A DNA stretch of 15,998 nt from Candidatus Brevefilum sp. (GCA_007119455.1 SKPR01000052.1:1-15998); one strand, 5' to 3'; positions 1 to 8,819 are shown, counted from the stretch's first letter. Numbers and translations are program-made. The notes: generated by a model from the sequence alone, not told the origin.

Positions 1-18
1 ATCAAATTGGAGGCAGTG

Positions 19-444
19 TTGGCGAAGAAAGCCATCTTTGAAGGTCTGGTATATGATGAAAATGGGAACCCGGTCCAAACAGGGTGGGTCGGGAGTGAAC
101 CCTGTTATATTGTCGACGACGATGGCTTTTTGCGGCATATTCCCGCTGAGGATGTTGATCGCCAGATCTGGGAGCAAATGAATCAGCAAATTGAAGGGCA
201 TGAGGATCTGATCTCTGAAAAAGCCGCTGAAATGCTTGGGCAGGAAGATATCTTCACCATGGCTGCCATCAAGAACCAATTAAAAAACCTGGATTCACAA
301 TTTGATCAACTGGCCCAGATCGGTATCCCTGAAGAAAGCCGTGTATATCTTGGGATGGTGGGTTTCAGGGTTATTATTTCGTTACGCGGTGAAGTTTTGG
401 AGGTGGTGCAACCAGGTATGATAGATGATCCGGGTGAGGAATAA
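19..444 (+). CDS. Hypothetical acidic protein of unknown function, beside a CnoX-like gene
   Basis: I do not recognise this protein. The frame is open to the left edge of the window. A GGAGG at 9-13 lies five bases before a TTG at 19, which gives a 141-residue protein beginning (M)AKKAIFEGLVYDENGNPV. GTG at 16 and TTG at 7 are too close to or ahead of that site, and a start outside the window cannot be excluded. The product is acidic and soluble, with no signal peptide or membrane segment. It has a short beta-rich N-terminus with a conserved-looking 'YDENGNPV' turn, then a charged, probably helical middle (about residues 55-105), then a hydrophobic beta strand (GFRVIISLRGEVLEVVQPG). It lies 54 bases before the thioredoxin-TPR gene on the same strand, so the two are probably cotranscribed. 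A role linked to protein folding or stress is only a guess from that neighbour. Confidence 0.7.
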   Translation: MAKKAIFEGLVYDENGNPVQTGWVGSEPCYIVDDDGFLRHIPAEDVDRQIWEQMNQQIEGHEDLISEKAAEMLGQEDIFTMAAIKNQLKNLDSQFDQLAQIGIPEESRVYLGMVGFRVIISLRGEVLEVVQPGMIDDPGEE

Positions 445-498
445 CCCCAGAAAAATGCGAAAACTACAGTAAAATTAAGCTTGAGGAGAATTAAAACT

Positions 499-1326
499 GT
501 GCCGGATTTTATCGTACACGTTGATGAATCGGATTTTGAATATGAAGTCCTCCAATACTCCAGCCGCACCCCGGTAGTCGTGGATTTTTGGGCGACATGG
601 TGTGTCCCCTGTCGTGTATTGGGACCAAAATTGGAGTCGCTCGCCAGAGAAGCAGAGGGGAATTTCAGGCTGGCAAAAGTAAATGTTGATGAAAATGTGC
701 GTTTAGCCAGGCAATACAAAGTCCGTAATATCCCTGCAGTTAAAGCTTTCGTGGATGGTCAAGTTGTTGGAGAATTTTCTGGCGTTCTATCCGATGAGGG
801 TCTAAGGGATTTTATCCGCAGATTGGCACCTGCACCTGAAGACCTGGTATACAACAAGGGTCGGAATCTGCTGCAAATGAAAGCCTATGATGAGGCTGAG
901 GATGCCTTCAGAGAATTTCTTTCCATGCGACCCCATCATCCGGGAGCCTTATTGGGGTTGGTGCGGGTACTGCTATTGCAGGGTGAAGGAAGTGAAGCGA
1001 AAGTATTATTGAAAAACTTCCCTGCCAGCCCGGAATATAATATTGCCCAATTATTAAAACCGGTCGCAAAGGCTTTTGCTGAAGCTGAATCTGAGGATAT
1101 AGAAAATGAAGACCCATTGGAGGCCGCTTTCCGGAATGGGATCCGCCTGGCCCGGCGAGGAAATATCCTGGCAGCCATGGATGGATTTCTGGATATCCTC
1201 CGCAAAGACCGACATTATCGAGGGGGCGAAGTGAAGGATATTTTTGTTGGCTTATTAGCCCTGATCGGTGAAGAGCATCCCGAAGCACGCCAGTACCGTA
1301 AAGACCTCTCAACAGCTTTATTTTAA
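499..1326 (+). CDS. cnoX: Thioredoxin-TPR protein, CnoX/YbbN-like chaperedoxin
   Basis: The protein has a thioredoxin domain (about residues 1-110) fused to a TPR-like helical domain (about 112-275), which is the CnoX/YbbN layout. At 275 residues it is close to the 284 of E. coli CnoX. The redox motif W34-C35-V36-P37-C38 is intact and the cis-proline is P79 (RNIPAVKAF). E. coli CnoX has lost the usual WCGPC motif, so this copy should be redox-active, as reported for Caulobacter CnoX. In the family, CnoX binds unfolded clients under oxidative stress and passes them to GroEL in the cytoplasm. The C-terminus (EARQYRKDLSTALF) matches the typical YbbN ending. I chose GTG at 499 because a GAGGAG sits about ten bases upstream. 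The TTG at 481 would lie before that site and has none of its own. The gene ends 41 bases from the stop of the convergent permease gene, and I see no clear terminator between them. Confidence 0.85.
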   Translation: MPDFIVHVDESDFEYEVLQYSSRTPVVVDFWATWCVPCRVLGPKLESLAREAEGNFRLAKVNVDENVRLARQYKVRNIPAVKAFVDGQVVGEFSGVLSDEGLRDFIRRLAPAPEDLVYNKGRNLLQMKAYDEAEDAFREFLSMRPHHPGALLGLVRVLLLQGEGSEAKVLLKNFPASPEYNIAQLLKPVAKAFAEAESEDIENEDPLEAAFRNGIRLARRGNILAAMDGFLDILRKDRHYRGGEVKDIFVGLLALIGEEHPEARQYRKDLSTALF

Positions 1327-1367
1327 GTACTGGATTTCCTTTTGTTTGAAATTCGAAATGACCAGAA

Positions 1368-3779
1368 TTACCCGTATGATAGCACTTCGTGTACGCTGAT
1401 CCGGGTTGCGCGGCGGGATGGGCTGATCGAAGCTACGATCGAAATAACCAGAACGGTTACCAGCCAGACTCCAACGGCCGGGTAGTTAAAAGCAAAATCC
1501 AGATCAACTTCGAGCATGGTTTGACCCAGGGTGCGCGCCATAGGTTGGGCGAGGATGAAAGCCAGGGGTGTGGCAATCAGGAAGCTGATCAAACCTTGTA
1601 AGACGCCTTCCATGATAAACATGGTCATGATGTTGTGTGATTGAGCCCCGATAGAGCGTAAAACACCGATTTCACGTGTCCTTTCGACAACACTGATACC
1701 CAGTGAACCTGCCAGGCCTATGCCGCCGACCATCCCGGTTAACATCGCCAGGCTGAGGAGCATGGAGGTGATTGAGTTGAACTGATTGTCGGCATAGACC
1801 CGCTCTTCCAATCGGGCTGTGGTGGTATAAAAATCAATCGTGAGGCCCGCTGTCTCGTAATGTGTTTTTAAACCTTCTGCAAACGCCGTTTCCTGCTCCA
1901 AATCAGCCACATTTCCTTTGACCAATACCTGTGTGGCTCGATTCTCCTGTCCGGTCACTTCAGTCATGGCTGAAAGTGGGGCATAGATCGGTTCGATCAC
2001 AAACCCCGTGCCATAGATCACCCGGTATAAACCAACAATTTCCCACTCAGATGTACCTAATTCGCCCAAATCCAATGAGACGAGATCGCCGACGAATAAC
2101 TGGTTCTTATTGGCAGTCTCCTCGCTCATCACGACGACCTGGCCATCATCTGCCTGCAGCCATCTTCCGGACATGATGATCGGGCGGTACATTCTGGATC
2201 CGGCGGGTATTCCCAGTAATTGGGCACCTAATCCGGCTGAATCCTGCAGCCTTTCTCCGGCCCTCAAAATCGTGGCATTGCGCGAGAACCACATTTCAGC
2301 TTCTTCCACATCATCGATTTCTTGAGTCAGGCTTAGAACCTCATCAATATCTTGATCACCCGTAAATCCAATCCGGACGTCGTATCCTTGACGGGCCATT
2401 TCGTTATCGAGGGTAAAATTGATGGATGCAATCAATGACATCACAACCAGGAACATCACACCGGCAGTGATCAGCGAAAGCAGCGTCAGAGCAAGACGGC
2501 CTTTACGCCGGAAAAGATTGCCCAGAGCGGCAGCGTACATGGTTGGTAAAAAACGGGCGCTGAATTTCTCGATAACCTGATCGAGAAGTTTCTGTTTGAA
2601 ATCGCCACCCAAACCATAAGTTGAGAGCGCTTCACGGACTGTTATGGCTGTTCCTTTTATGACTGGCCAGAGGATAGCCAGCAAGGGGATTACAAGGGCG
2701 GATATAGACTGAAGAATAAGCGCGCGTTGTGAAACCTGAAACACATCATAGTCAATATTGAAAAGATTGAGAAACCAGCGACTCATAAAAAATGAAAAAA
2801 CAGCGCTGGTAGGCATGGCCAGTAAAAGAGACACGAGGCCAAAGATAAAGACATTAACCAGATACAACCCAACAATCTTTTTCCGACGCCCGCCAATGGC
2901 TTTAATGATCCCGATTTGATCGGTTTGCTGTGTGATTAAGGCTGTAAAAGTATTGAATACAAGCACCATACTCATAAACAGGGCAACCACAGCCATGACC
3001 TGTAAGACCAGATTGATACCCTCCACAAACATCCGACCCCAATGCTGGTCAGGATCCTGGAAAAGGTTTACGATCACGCCGAAGCCCTGGTTGGCAAGCT
3101 GTGAACGGATTTCAGCAGCCACAGCCTGGGCATTTTCCTGACTGTAGGGTTCTACCCGGACCAGTAATTGGCCGTAAACACCCTCCGGAATACCAAAGGC
3201 GGATAGGCCGGCTGCATCCGTAAAAAAATGTGCCTGACCCCCGAAAAGAGGGGGCTGCACAAAGGGATGCCGGACCAAACCATTGATTGTGCGTGTTTCT
3301 TCTTCTCCCCCGATTTGGAAGATGACCGAATCGCCAATCCCTGGGCTGAAATACTGGCTTGAAAGACGTTCGATCCCCAGTTGATCTTCTGAGGGCCATT
3401 CACCTTCATTGAGAATCATCAGGTCAAAAGTTTGATCCTCAAAATCGTCACGTTGCACCACTGTGCCCAGCGACCAGCTATCATCAGGGTTGATTTTATA
3501 GCGGATTGAAATCTGGTTGACGGGATCAATATCCACCACTCCTTCAATCTCTCTCAGTGTTTCAACAACATCCTCGGTGACATAATTCCGGAGAATGATA
3601 TTGATGTGGGATGGTGCAACTTCCAGATGTGCTTCATCCATACCGGTGATTAATTGGTCAACCATGCCAAAAATACCGCCGACACTGAACAGGCCAGCCG
3701 TTATGCTCAAAATCACCAGAAATGTCCGGCTCTTCTGGTGCCAGAGATCGTGCCAGAGCTTATACCAGAGTACGCTCAT
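1368..3779 (-). CDS. ABC transporter permease with two FtsX domains (MacB/LolC-like)
   Basis: This is an 803-residue duplicated FtsX-type permease. Eight hydrophobic segments can be read, near residues 19-40, 254-280, 302-326, 355-376, 428-452, 670-695, 718-745 and 768-787. Two large extracytoplasmic domains lie between segments 1 and 2 (about 41-250) and 5 and 6 (about 455-665). Each half carries the FtsX coupling-helix signature, QIGIIKAIGG (about 288-297) and REIGVLRSIGA (about 702-712). Members of this type VII ABC family usually act mechanically on substrates outside the membrane (lipoproteins, peptides, antibiotics, cell-wall enzymes) rather than conducting them through the membrane, so the substrate cannot be named. 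The ATG overlaps the ATPase stop by four bases (ATGA), which implies translational coupling. It is the last gene of the carotenoid operon. No U-rich terminator follows in the 41-base gap to the convergent thioredoxin-TPR gene. Confidence 0.9.
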   Translation of the reverse strand: MSVLWYKLWHDLWHQKSRTFLVILSITAGLFSVGGIFGMVDQLITGMDEAHLEVAPSHINIILRNYVTEDVVETLREIEGVVDIDPVNQISIRYKINPDDSWSLGTVVQRDDFEDQTFDLMILNEGEWPSEDQLGIERLSSQYFSPGIGDSVIFQIGGEEETRTINGLVRHPFVQPPLFGGQAHFFTDAAGLSAFGIPEGVYGQLLVRVEPYSQENAQAVAAEIRSQLANQGFGVIVNLFQDPDQHWGRMFVEGINLVLQVMAVVALFMSMVLVFNTFTALITQQTDQIGIIKAIGGRRKKIVGLYLVNVFIFGLVSLLLAMPTSAVFSFFMSRWFLNLFNIDYDVFQVSQRALILQSISALVIPLLAILWPVIKGTAITVREALSTYGLGGDFKQKLLDQVIEKFSARFLPTMYAAALGNLFRRKGRLALTLLSLITAGVMFLVVMSLIASINFTLDNEMARQGYDVRIGFTGDQDIDEVLSLTQEIDDVEEAEMWFSRNATILRAGERLQDSAGLGAQLLGIPAGSRMYRPIIMSGRWLQADDGQVVVMSEETANKNQLFVGDLVSLDLGELGTSEWEIVGLYRVIYGTGFVIEPIYAPLSAMTEVTGQENRATQVLVKGNVADLEQETAFAEGLKTHYETAGLTIDFYTTTARLEERVYADNQFNSITSMLLSLAMLTGMVGGIGLAGSLGISVVERTREIGVLRSIGAQSHNIMTMFIMEGVLQGLISFLIATPLAFILAQPMARTLGQTMLEVDLDFAFNYPAVGVWLVTVLVISIVASISPSRRATRISVHEVLSYG

Positions 3780-4534
3780 TGAAAAATCGTTTCTGAGCAG
3801 GCGCCATCGCTGGCGATACGCCCATTGATGATCTCAATCCGTCGAGAGGCGCGACAGGCTAGATCTTCATCGTGGGTGACCATGACGACAGTCTTGCCAA
3901 CCCCGGCCAATTTTGAGAGAATTTCAAAGACTTCTTCAGATGTCTGGAGGTCCAGATTACCCGTTGGCTCATCGGCTACGAGCAGGGGCGGGTTATTTGC
4001 CAGGGCTCGGGCTATGGCCGCCCTCTGCTGTTGACCGCCAGATACCAGCCCAGGCAGTTTATACATCTGGTCTGCGAGACCAACCATCTCCAGCAGTTCT
4101 TCCGCCCGTTTACGTCTGATCCTCGGCGATTGGTCTTTGATGAAATCCATCGGAAGAATCACATTTTGCAGCAAGTTGAGTGCTGGTAGCAATTGGAAAA
4201 ATTGAAAGACGATCCCAACCTCAGAAGCCCGCCAACCCGCTAACTGGTCTTCTGAAAGGTTTTTTAAGTTTTGGCCGTTCACAATCACTTCACCGGATGT
4301 GGGGCGGTCAATCCCTGTTATCATATTAAGCAGAGTGGATTTGCCGTTCCCGGAGGGTCCGACGATGGCGACAAATTCACCGGGCCTGATCTGAAGCGAA
4401 ATGCCTTTAAGCACCGGAATTTCCAGCCCGCCCAATTCGAAGTTTTTATGAATGTCTTGCAAATTTATGATAGCCATGGCTTTTTTTGTGCCAACTATGC
4501 TGTCCTGGTTCATATTTAGGGTGTCCTCAATCAT
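3776..4534 (-). CDS. ABC transporter ATP-binding protein (LolD/MacB class)
   Basis: This is the cytoplasmic ATPase partner of the overlapping permease gene. Visible motifs are Walker A GPSGNGKST, a Q-loop in IVFQFFQLLPALNLLQNV, signature LVSGGQQQRAAIARAL, Walker B LLVADEPTGNLD, and the H-loop in VTHDED. The stretch FQLLPALNLLQNV followed by the SGGQQQRxAIARAL signature is typical of LolD/MacB-type ATPases that serve FtsX-like permeases. The start is uncertain. ATG at 4534 has GGGGAG ten bases upstream and gives 252 residues. ATG at 4513 also has a GAGGA upstream. ATG at 4477 (MAIINLQDIHK) matches the usual family N-terminus but has a weak ribosome site. I list 4534, which overlaps the end of the carotenoid oxygenase gene by eight bases. 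The frame stays open to 4786, but that extension lies inside the oxygenase gene and its residues are not ABC-like. Confidence 0.9.
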   Translation of the reverse strand: MIEDTLNMNQDSIVGTKKAMAIINLQDIHKNFELGGLEIPVLKGISLQIRPGEFVAIVGPSGNGKSTLLNMITGIDRPTSGEVIVNGQNLKNLSEDQLAGWRASEVGIVFQFFQLLPALNLLQNVILPMDFIKDQSPRIRRKRAEELLEMVGLADQMYKLPGLVSGGQQQRAAIARALANNPPLLVADEPTGNLDLQTSEEVFEILSKLAGVGKTVVMVTHDEDLACRASRRIEIINGRIASDGACSETIFQ

Positions 4535-5972
4535 GGGTCTGTGTCTCCCCTTGATCCTGATTTGCATTAAAAAAAGCACCGTGGTACCCAAATAAGATGG
4601 GTTGTGGTATTTCCGCCCGTCCCAACTCCTGGAATGATTGGGCATCCAATAATAACAAGAAGGATGAAGCTGAGTTTTCATCCAAAACAACTGCCAGGAT
4701 GACGCCATCATCTTCATCGGAGGCACCTGGTCTGGGGACAAATACCGGTTCTCCCGGGAAGCATCCAGACTGGTACCAGGTTGCATTATGTTTTCCCTGA
4801 ATATCCACTTTTACGAGCTGGTTGTAGAAGTTCATTTTCTCGTTGGGATTGACGCTGACCGCATAGATATATCGGTAACCGGCTTCATTGGCTCGCTGGA
4901 TGTTAATATTGGGTAACTCCATACAAACCTCTGAGAGGGTCTCATATCTGATTGACCCCTTCTGTAAGGGCAGGCGATAACGTCGGAGTTTACCAAAAGG
5001 TATTTTCGCTTCGGGCGATTTTAGTTGATCAAAGTAGAATGCCTTGATAATATCCGGATTCTCATATGCAGCAATGTCGAAAATCAGTTCGCCATCATTT
5101 TCAAAAGCGTTGATGTGATGGAAGCCAAAGAAGGCTTCGTGCTCGAAGTGAGCATCGATTTCACCTGTGTCGCGGTTTATGACGGTGAAACGGGTTCCAT
5201 TTTGGGGTAACCAGCGGTAATTTTCTATGTAAGGTTTCAGCCAGAACAGAAGCGACAGTGAATTAACCACCAGGGGGAATTCGGTTAGGATAAAGTAATT
5301 GGGTGTCATGCCGAAACTATGCATATATGATGGTTTCTTGACAGGTATTGAGGCGATTCGTTTTGGCTGTAATTTGGGGCCGAGCTGGTAAATTTGGTAA
5401 TGGCTTGTCTGATGAAAGCGTGTGACCAGATTATAGGCCTGATTGTGCTGACCATCGAATTGCGGGTGGACGGTCGTCATCTGGCCGACCAGGTTATCTT
5501 CATAACTGAAGGTGCCCAGTGTTTTGAGGGTTTCGGGATCAAAGAGAACCTGCAGGGGTGTTTCAGCCAGCGCCATGTAGTTTTCGCCATATTTGGTGAC
5601 GTTTACTTTGGCGCTATCGGTGATTTTTGGCGAAATGAAGTTTTTAATCCGATCTTTCAATGTCCATTCAGGATCGGTGGCAAATTCTGAATACACAATT
5701 TTGCCTTCGTTCATTGCGGATTGATAAGCCTGCGTATCCAAAAACTTATTGGCGTAAGCGATCTGGCTACCGGAAAAGGTAAATTTATGCAGCATGGGTA
5801 AGCCGTCAAACCAGTGCCGGTATGTTTGTTCACCCACCCTGAAAGTCCCCGGTCCGTTACGGACCAGGTTGCCTTTGAGCCATGAAGGAAATTTCCCTTT
5901 GAAATTTAATGGATCAACCTGAATTTCCTCGTTGGGTGAGTCAAATCCCAGGCGGAACATTGCATCTGACAT
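4527..5972 (-). CDS. Carotenoid cleavage oxygenase (RPE65/CCD family)
   Basis: This 481-residue protein belongs to the non-haem iron, seven-bladed propeller family that splits carotenoid double bonds with O2 to give apocarotenoid aldehydes or ketones. All four iron-binding histidines can be placed: H169 (TTVHPQFDG), H218 (YMHSFGMTPNYFILTE), H285 (FHHINAFE) and H464 (GYHGAFF). The family hallmark GEPVFVPRPGASDEDDGVILAVVLD is complete, and so is the N-terminal LVRNGPGTF segment, so the enzyme looks active. Cleavage position and substrate cannot be read from sequence. Retinal formation by 15,15' cleavage is one option, and another symmetric or eccentric cut is equally possible. AAGGA lies eight bases before the ATG. 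The crtI stop is four bases upstream, and the downstream ABC ATPase gene overlaps this stop. The product of the two upstream enzymes is the obvious source of substrate. Confidence 0.92.
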   Translation of the reverse strand: MSDAMFRLGFDSPNEEIQVDPLNFKGKFPSWLKGNLVRNGPGTFRVGEQTYRHWFDGLPMLHKFTFSGSQIAYANKFLDTQAYQSAMNEGKIVYSEFATDPEWTLKDRIKNFISPKITDSAKVNVTKYGENYMALAETPLQVLFDPETLKTLGTFSYEDNLVGQMTTVHPQFDGQHNQAYNLVTRFHQTSHYQIYQLGPKLQPKRIASIPVKKPSYMHSFGMTPNYFILTEFPLVVNSLSLLFWLKPYIENYRWLPQNGTRFTVINRDTGEIDAHFEHEAFFGFHHINAFENDGELIFDIAAYENPDIIKAFYFDQLKSPEAKIPFGKLRRYRLPLQKGSIRYETLSEVCMELPNINIQRANEAGYRYIYAVSVNPNEKMNFYNQLVKVDIQGKHNATWYQSGCFPGEPVFVPRPGASDEDDGVILAVVLDENSASSFLLLLDAQSFQELGRAEIPQPILFGYHGAFFNANQDQGETQTHD

Positions 5973-5976
5973 TGAG

Positions 5977-7518
5977 TCATTCCTTACTGAAGGTTGTTGT
6001 AGTCGGCATAACGAAAGTTGATGATCCGTTGTTATTGCTATCGATGGCTAGAATATCTTCTGCAGCGATTTTACCCGATGAAAGTACCGCCGGTACACCT
6101 GCTCCGGGATGGGTTCCCGCCCCGACAAAGTAAAGATTATCAAATTCATCCGAACGGTTATGGGGCCTGAACCAGGCAGATTGCATCAGGCTGGGCTTCA
6201 CCGAAAAGGCAGCGCCACGATAGCTGTTGAGGGTGTTCTGGAAGTGCAGCGGTGTGATGGCGTGTTCTGCAATCAGGTTATCTCTTAGACCCGGCAAGTA
6301 GTTTTGTTCCAGAAATTCTGCAATGTGGTCTTTGTACACGGGTTCAACCTCTTCCCAATCTGTCCCAGAATCGAGGGTTGGCACAGGTGAAAGGACGTAG
6401 AATGATTCACAACCTTCCGGAGCGATTTTTGGGTCTGTAATGGATGGCATATGCAGATAAAGAGAAAAATCATCACCGAGAATATGGCGGTTGAAAATAT
6501 CTGATAAAAGCTTGCGATAATTTTTATTAAGAATGATGTTGTGATGACGCAGAGGGCTATCCAGATAACGTTTTTTCGTACCAAAATACCACACAAACAG
6601 GGACATGCTGTAGCGCATTCTATCGATGAATTTATTGGTGAATTTTTTGCGCTGGCTTTCAGGAATCAGGTTTCTATAAGCAAAAGCGACATCACCATTG
6701 CATATCACCCTGTCGCTAAAATGCTGACTGCCATCTTTTAGGCTGACACCGATCGCGCGCTTATCTTTGATGAGAATCTGGTCAACTTCAGTCTCATAAT
6801 GAATTTTTCCGCCCAACTCATAAAACAATTTCTCCAGACCCCGAACGACTGCGCCGGTGCCGCCTGAAGCGTAGTGCACACCCCATTCTCTTTCGAACTG
6901 AACGATCAGGGTGAAAATCGCTGGTGTGTCAAAGGGATTGCCGCCGATTAGAAGCGGATGAAAAGAAAAGACCTGCCGCAAGAATGGATCGCGTATGTAA
7001 CGCGCGGCAAATAAATAGGCACCAGTGAAGGCTTGTAAGCGCATCACGTCGGGCATGATTTTTATCATTTCCTTTAAATGATTAAATGGTAAATCCGTAA
7101 AAGGATGAAACTTCTCAAAGATGGCCCGGGTATGGCGGTCAAATTTACGGTAGCCATTGACGTCTCGGGGATTGATTCGCTCAATTTCTTTGAGAAAGTC
7201 GTCCAGCTGGTGATAATAATCGAAATATTTTCCCTGGTGATCGAATATTCTGTAGAAGGGGTCCAATGGTACAAGTTCAAAGTAATCTTCTCGTTTTTTC
7301 CCTGTTCCATCAAATAATTCGTCGAACATGTAAGGGGCGGTGATGACGGTGGGACCGCCGTCAAACTTGAAGCCGTTGACCTCGTATTGGTATCCCCGCC
7401 CGCCGGGTTTGTCACGTTTTTCAAAAATTTCTACCTCGTACCCTTTTGCAGCCAGGCGGATGGCCGCCCCCAGTCCACCAAAGCCACTGCCGATCACAAG
7501 GATGCGTTTATCTTTCAT
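5977..7518 (-). CDS. crtI: Phytoene desaturase / carotenoid isomerase-family oxidoreductase CrtI
   Basis: This is a 513-residue FAD enzyme of the CrtI/CrtN/CrtO superfamily. The N-terminal Rossmann motif is GSGFGGLGAAIRLAAKG (residues 10-26), followed by EIFEKRDKPGGR and the conserved KFDGGPTVI. The C-terminal family signature GAGTHPGAGVPAVLSSGKIAAEDIL lies at about 466-490. CrtI enzymes desaturate 15-cis-phytoene stepwise, usually to lycopene, at the membrane surface. The number of steps cannot be read here, and relatives acting on C30 or oxygenated carotenoids share these motifs. The neighbouring CrtB-type synthase supports phytoene as substrate. GGGAGG lies about ten bases before the ATG, and the crtB stop is 43 bases upstream. 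A low-complexity Asn/Thr/Ser-rich tail of about 20 residues follows the conserved C-terminal helix. No lycopene cyclase is present in the window. Confidence 0.93.
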   Translation of the reverse strand: MKDKRILVIGSGFGGLGAAIRLAAKGYEVEIFEKRDKPGGRGYQYEVNGFKFDGGPTVITAPYMFDELFDGTGKKREDYFELVPLDPFYRIFDHQGKYFDYYHQLDDFLKEIERINPRDVNGYRKFDRHTRAIFEKFHPFTDLPFNHLKEMIKIMPDVMRLQAFTGAYLFAARYIRDPFLRQVFSFHPLLIGGNPFDTPAIFTLIVQFEREWGVHYASGGTGAVVRGLEKLFYELGGKIHYETEVDQILIKDKRAIGVSLKDGSQHFSDRVICNGDVAFAYRNLIPESQRKKFTNKFIDRMRYSMSLFVWYFGTKKRYLDSPLRHHNIILNKNYRKLLSDIFNRHILGDDFSLYLHMPSITDPKIAPEGCESFYVLSPVPTLDSGTDWEEVEPVYKDHIAEFLEQNYLPGLRDNLIAEHAITPLHFQNTLNSYRGAAFSVKPSLMQSAWFRPHNRSDEFDNLYFVGAGTHPGAGVPAVLSSGKIAAEDILAIDSNNNGSSTFVMPTTTTFSKE

Positions 7519-7561
7519 GATATTTACCCTCCCAGATATAATTAGATTCTCAGGTTACCCC

Positions 7562-8524
7562 TCAAGCAGGTGAACCCGGGTAGCCAGACATGGCCCTTTT
7601 CCAAATGCCTGGCAATTTCTTCAGTTTTGTTGATGTTTTGACGGAAGCGCGATGTGTAAAAACATTATAATCGTTAATCTCAATCTCAGATAAGATGGCT
7701 TCGTACAAATCGGCTGCGGCAGCGATGGCAAACCGCCCATCCCGGTTGAGCAGGGCAATACCCGGTTTAGCCTCAGCGTAAAGCCTGCGATTTCGGGCGA
7801 TCTGGTAACGCATGAAGGCTCGCCATTGATCCGTGACCAGGCCCTGTGCCAGGTCTTCATAAGACAGGTCAAAGTCTTTCAGTTCGGCTTCCGGCAGATA
7901 TACCCGCCCTGATTGCCAGTCTTCACCGATGTCGCGCAGGATGTTGGTGAGCTGGAGTGCGACGCCCAGTCTGATTGCATAAGGATAGGCAGATTGGTCT
8001 CTAAACCCGATGATGTGCATCGACATCAATCCCACCGTGCTGGCCACACCATAACAATACTGAGTCAGTTCATCGAAATGCTGGTAACGGTTCTTGGAAA
8101 TGTCCTGTGAGACCCCCTGGATAAGTTGTTGGCTGTAACGCCAGGGAATCTGATAATTTTTTCGTGTATCTGCCCAGGCCAGGGCTACCCAATCATTCTC
8201 CTGGGGATCATCTGGGGGTGAAGGATTTTCCCACAAATCCATCATCTCACGTGGGTCTTTATCCTTTTGATCGACCAGATCGTCTGCGATCCGGCAAAAA
8301 GCGTATAAGGCGCGGACTGCCCGGCGCTTGGCTTTAGGAAGCAGGGCGGAGGCAAAGAAGAACGTCTTTGAGTTTTCACGAGTAACCTTCTGGGAGTATT
8401 GATAAGCCTGGGATAATAGCTGATCACTGACAGCAGGTCTTTTGTGTACCTGTTCTTTGTCTTCTGTCCCCTGAAAGGCCAGGAGGTATAATGGTTTTTC
8501 CCATTCATAGATAAATTGGCCCAT
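7562..8524 (-). CDS. crtB: Phytoene synthase (squalene/phytoene synthase family)
   Basis: The enzyme condenses two geranylgeranyl diphosphates head to head into phytoene, the first committed carotenoid step. Both Mg-diphosphate aspartate motifs are present: DDLVD at 81-85 (in FCRIADDLVDQ) and DIGED at 198-202 (in QLTNILRDIGEDWQSGRVYLP). The S-K-T-F motif (NSKTFFFASALLP, about 51-63) and YCYGVASTVGLM are also intact. The length of 320 residues is normal for CrtB, with a non-conserved N-terminal extension of about 35 residues. A diapophytoene (C30) or squalene role cannot be formally excluded, but the adjacent crtI favours phytoene. GGAG lies six bases before the ATG. It is the first gene of the five-gene minus-strand operon, with 420 bases of noncoding DNA upstream that include a heptamer repeat array. 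Confidence 0.94.
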   Translation of the reverse strand: MGQFIYEWEKPLYLLAFQGTEDKEQVHKRPAVSDQLLSQAYQYSQKVTRENSKTFFFASALLPKAKRRAVRALYAFCRIADDLVDQKDKDPREMMDLWENPSPPDDPQENDWVALAWADTRKNYQIPWRYSQQLIQGVSQDISKNRYQHFDELTQYCYGVASTVGLMSMHIIGFRDQSAYPYAIRLGVALQLTNILRDIGEDWQSGRVYLPEAELKDFDLSYEDLAQGLVTDQWRAFMRYQIARNRRLYAEAKPGIALLNRDGRFAIAAAADLYEAILSEIEINDYNVFTHRASVKTSTKLKKLPGIWKRAMSGYPGSPA

Positions 8525-8623
8525 TTTATGTCTCCGATTAGTGGTTTACATTCATCATAAACCAGGTCCCTGTTGAATAAAACCAATTGTATAAAGTTTA
8601 TCATGTTTTAGGAAATTGGACTT

Positions 8624-8665
8624 GTTGAATGGTGAACAGTGAATGGTGAATCGTGAATGCTGAAT
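8624..8665 (+). repeat. Tandem heptamer repeat, consensus NGTGAAT, six units
   Basis: Six consecutive 7-base units can be read: GTTGAAT, GGTGAAC, AGTGAAT, GGTGAAT, CGTGAAT, GCTGAAT. A seventh, degraded unit (GTGTATG) follows at 8666-8672. The first base varies while TGAAT is held, which resembles short tandemly repeated repetitive sequences known between genes in some bacteria. It lies about 100 bases upstream of crtB on its leader side. Confidence 0.75.
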
Positions 8666-8819
8666 GTGTATGGTTGACCCGTTCTGAATCACGTTGACAG
8701 GATTTATCAGTGAATAGGGAAACCGGCAGTTAAGCAATCAGGTAATCAGGTTTGTCAATAATCCCAAGTCTAATTGGTAGATTTCTTTTTCCCCTGCTTT
8801 TTGCACGATACTTTTGCGT

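Noticed and set aside
4535..4786. 84-residue N-terminal extension of the ABC ATPase
   Set aside because: It overlaps the conserved C-terminus of the carotenoid oxygenase and does not resemble ABC proteins; good SD sites exist at the later starts.
8624..8665. Heptamer array as a CRISPR
   Set aside because: Units are 7 bases with no spacers and there are no cas genes.
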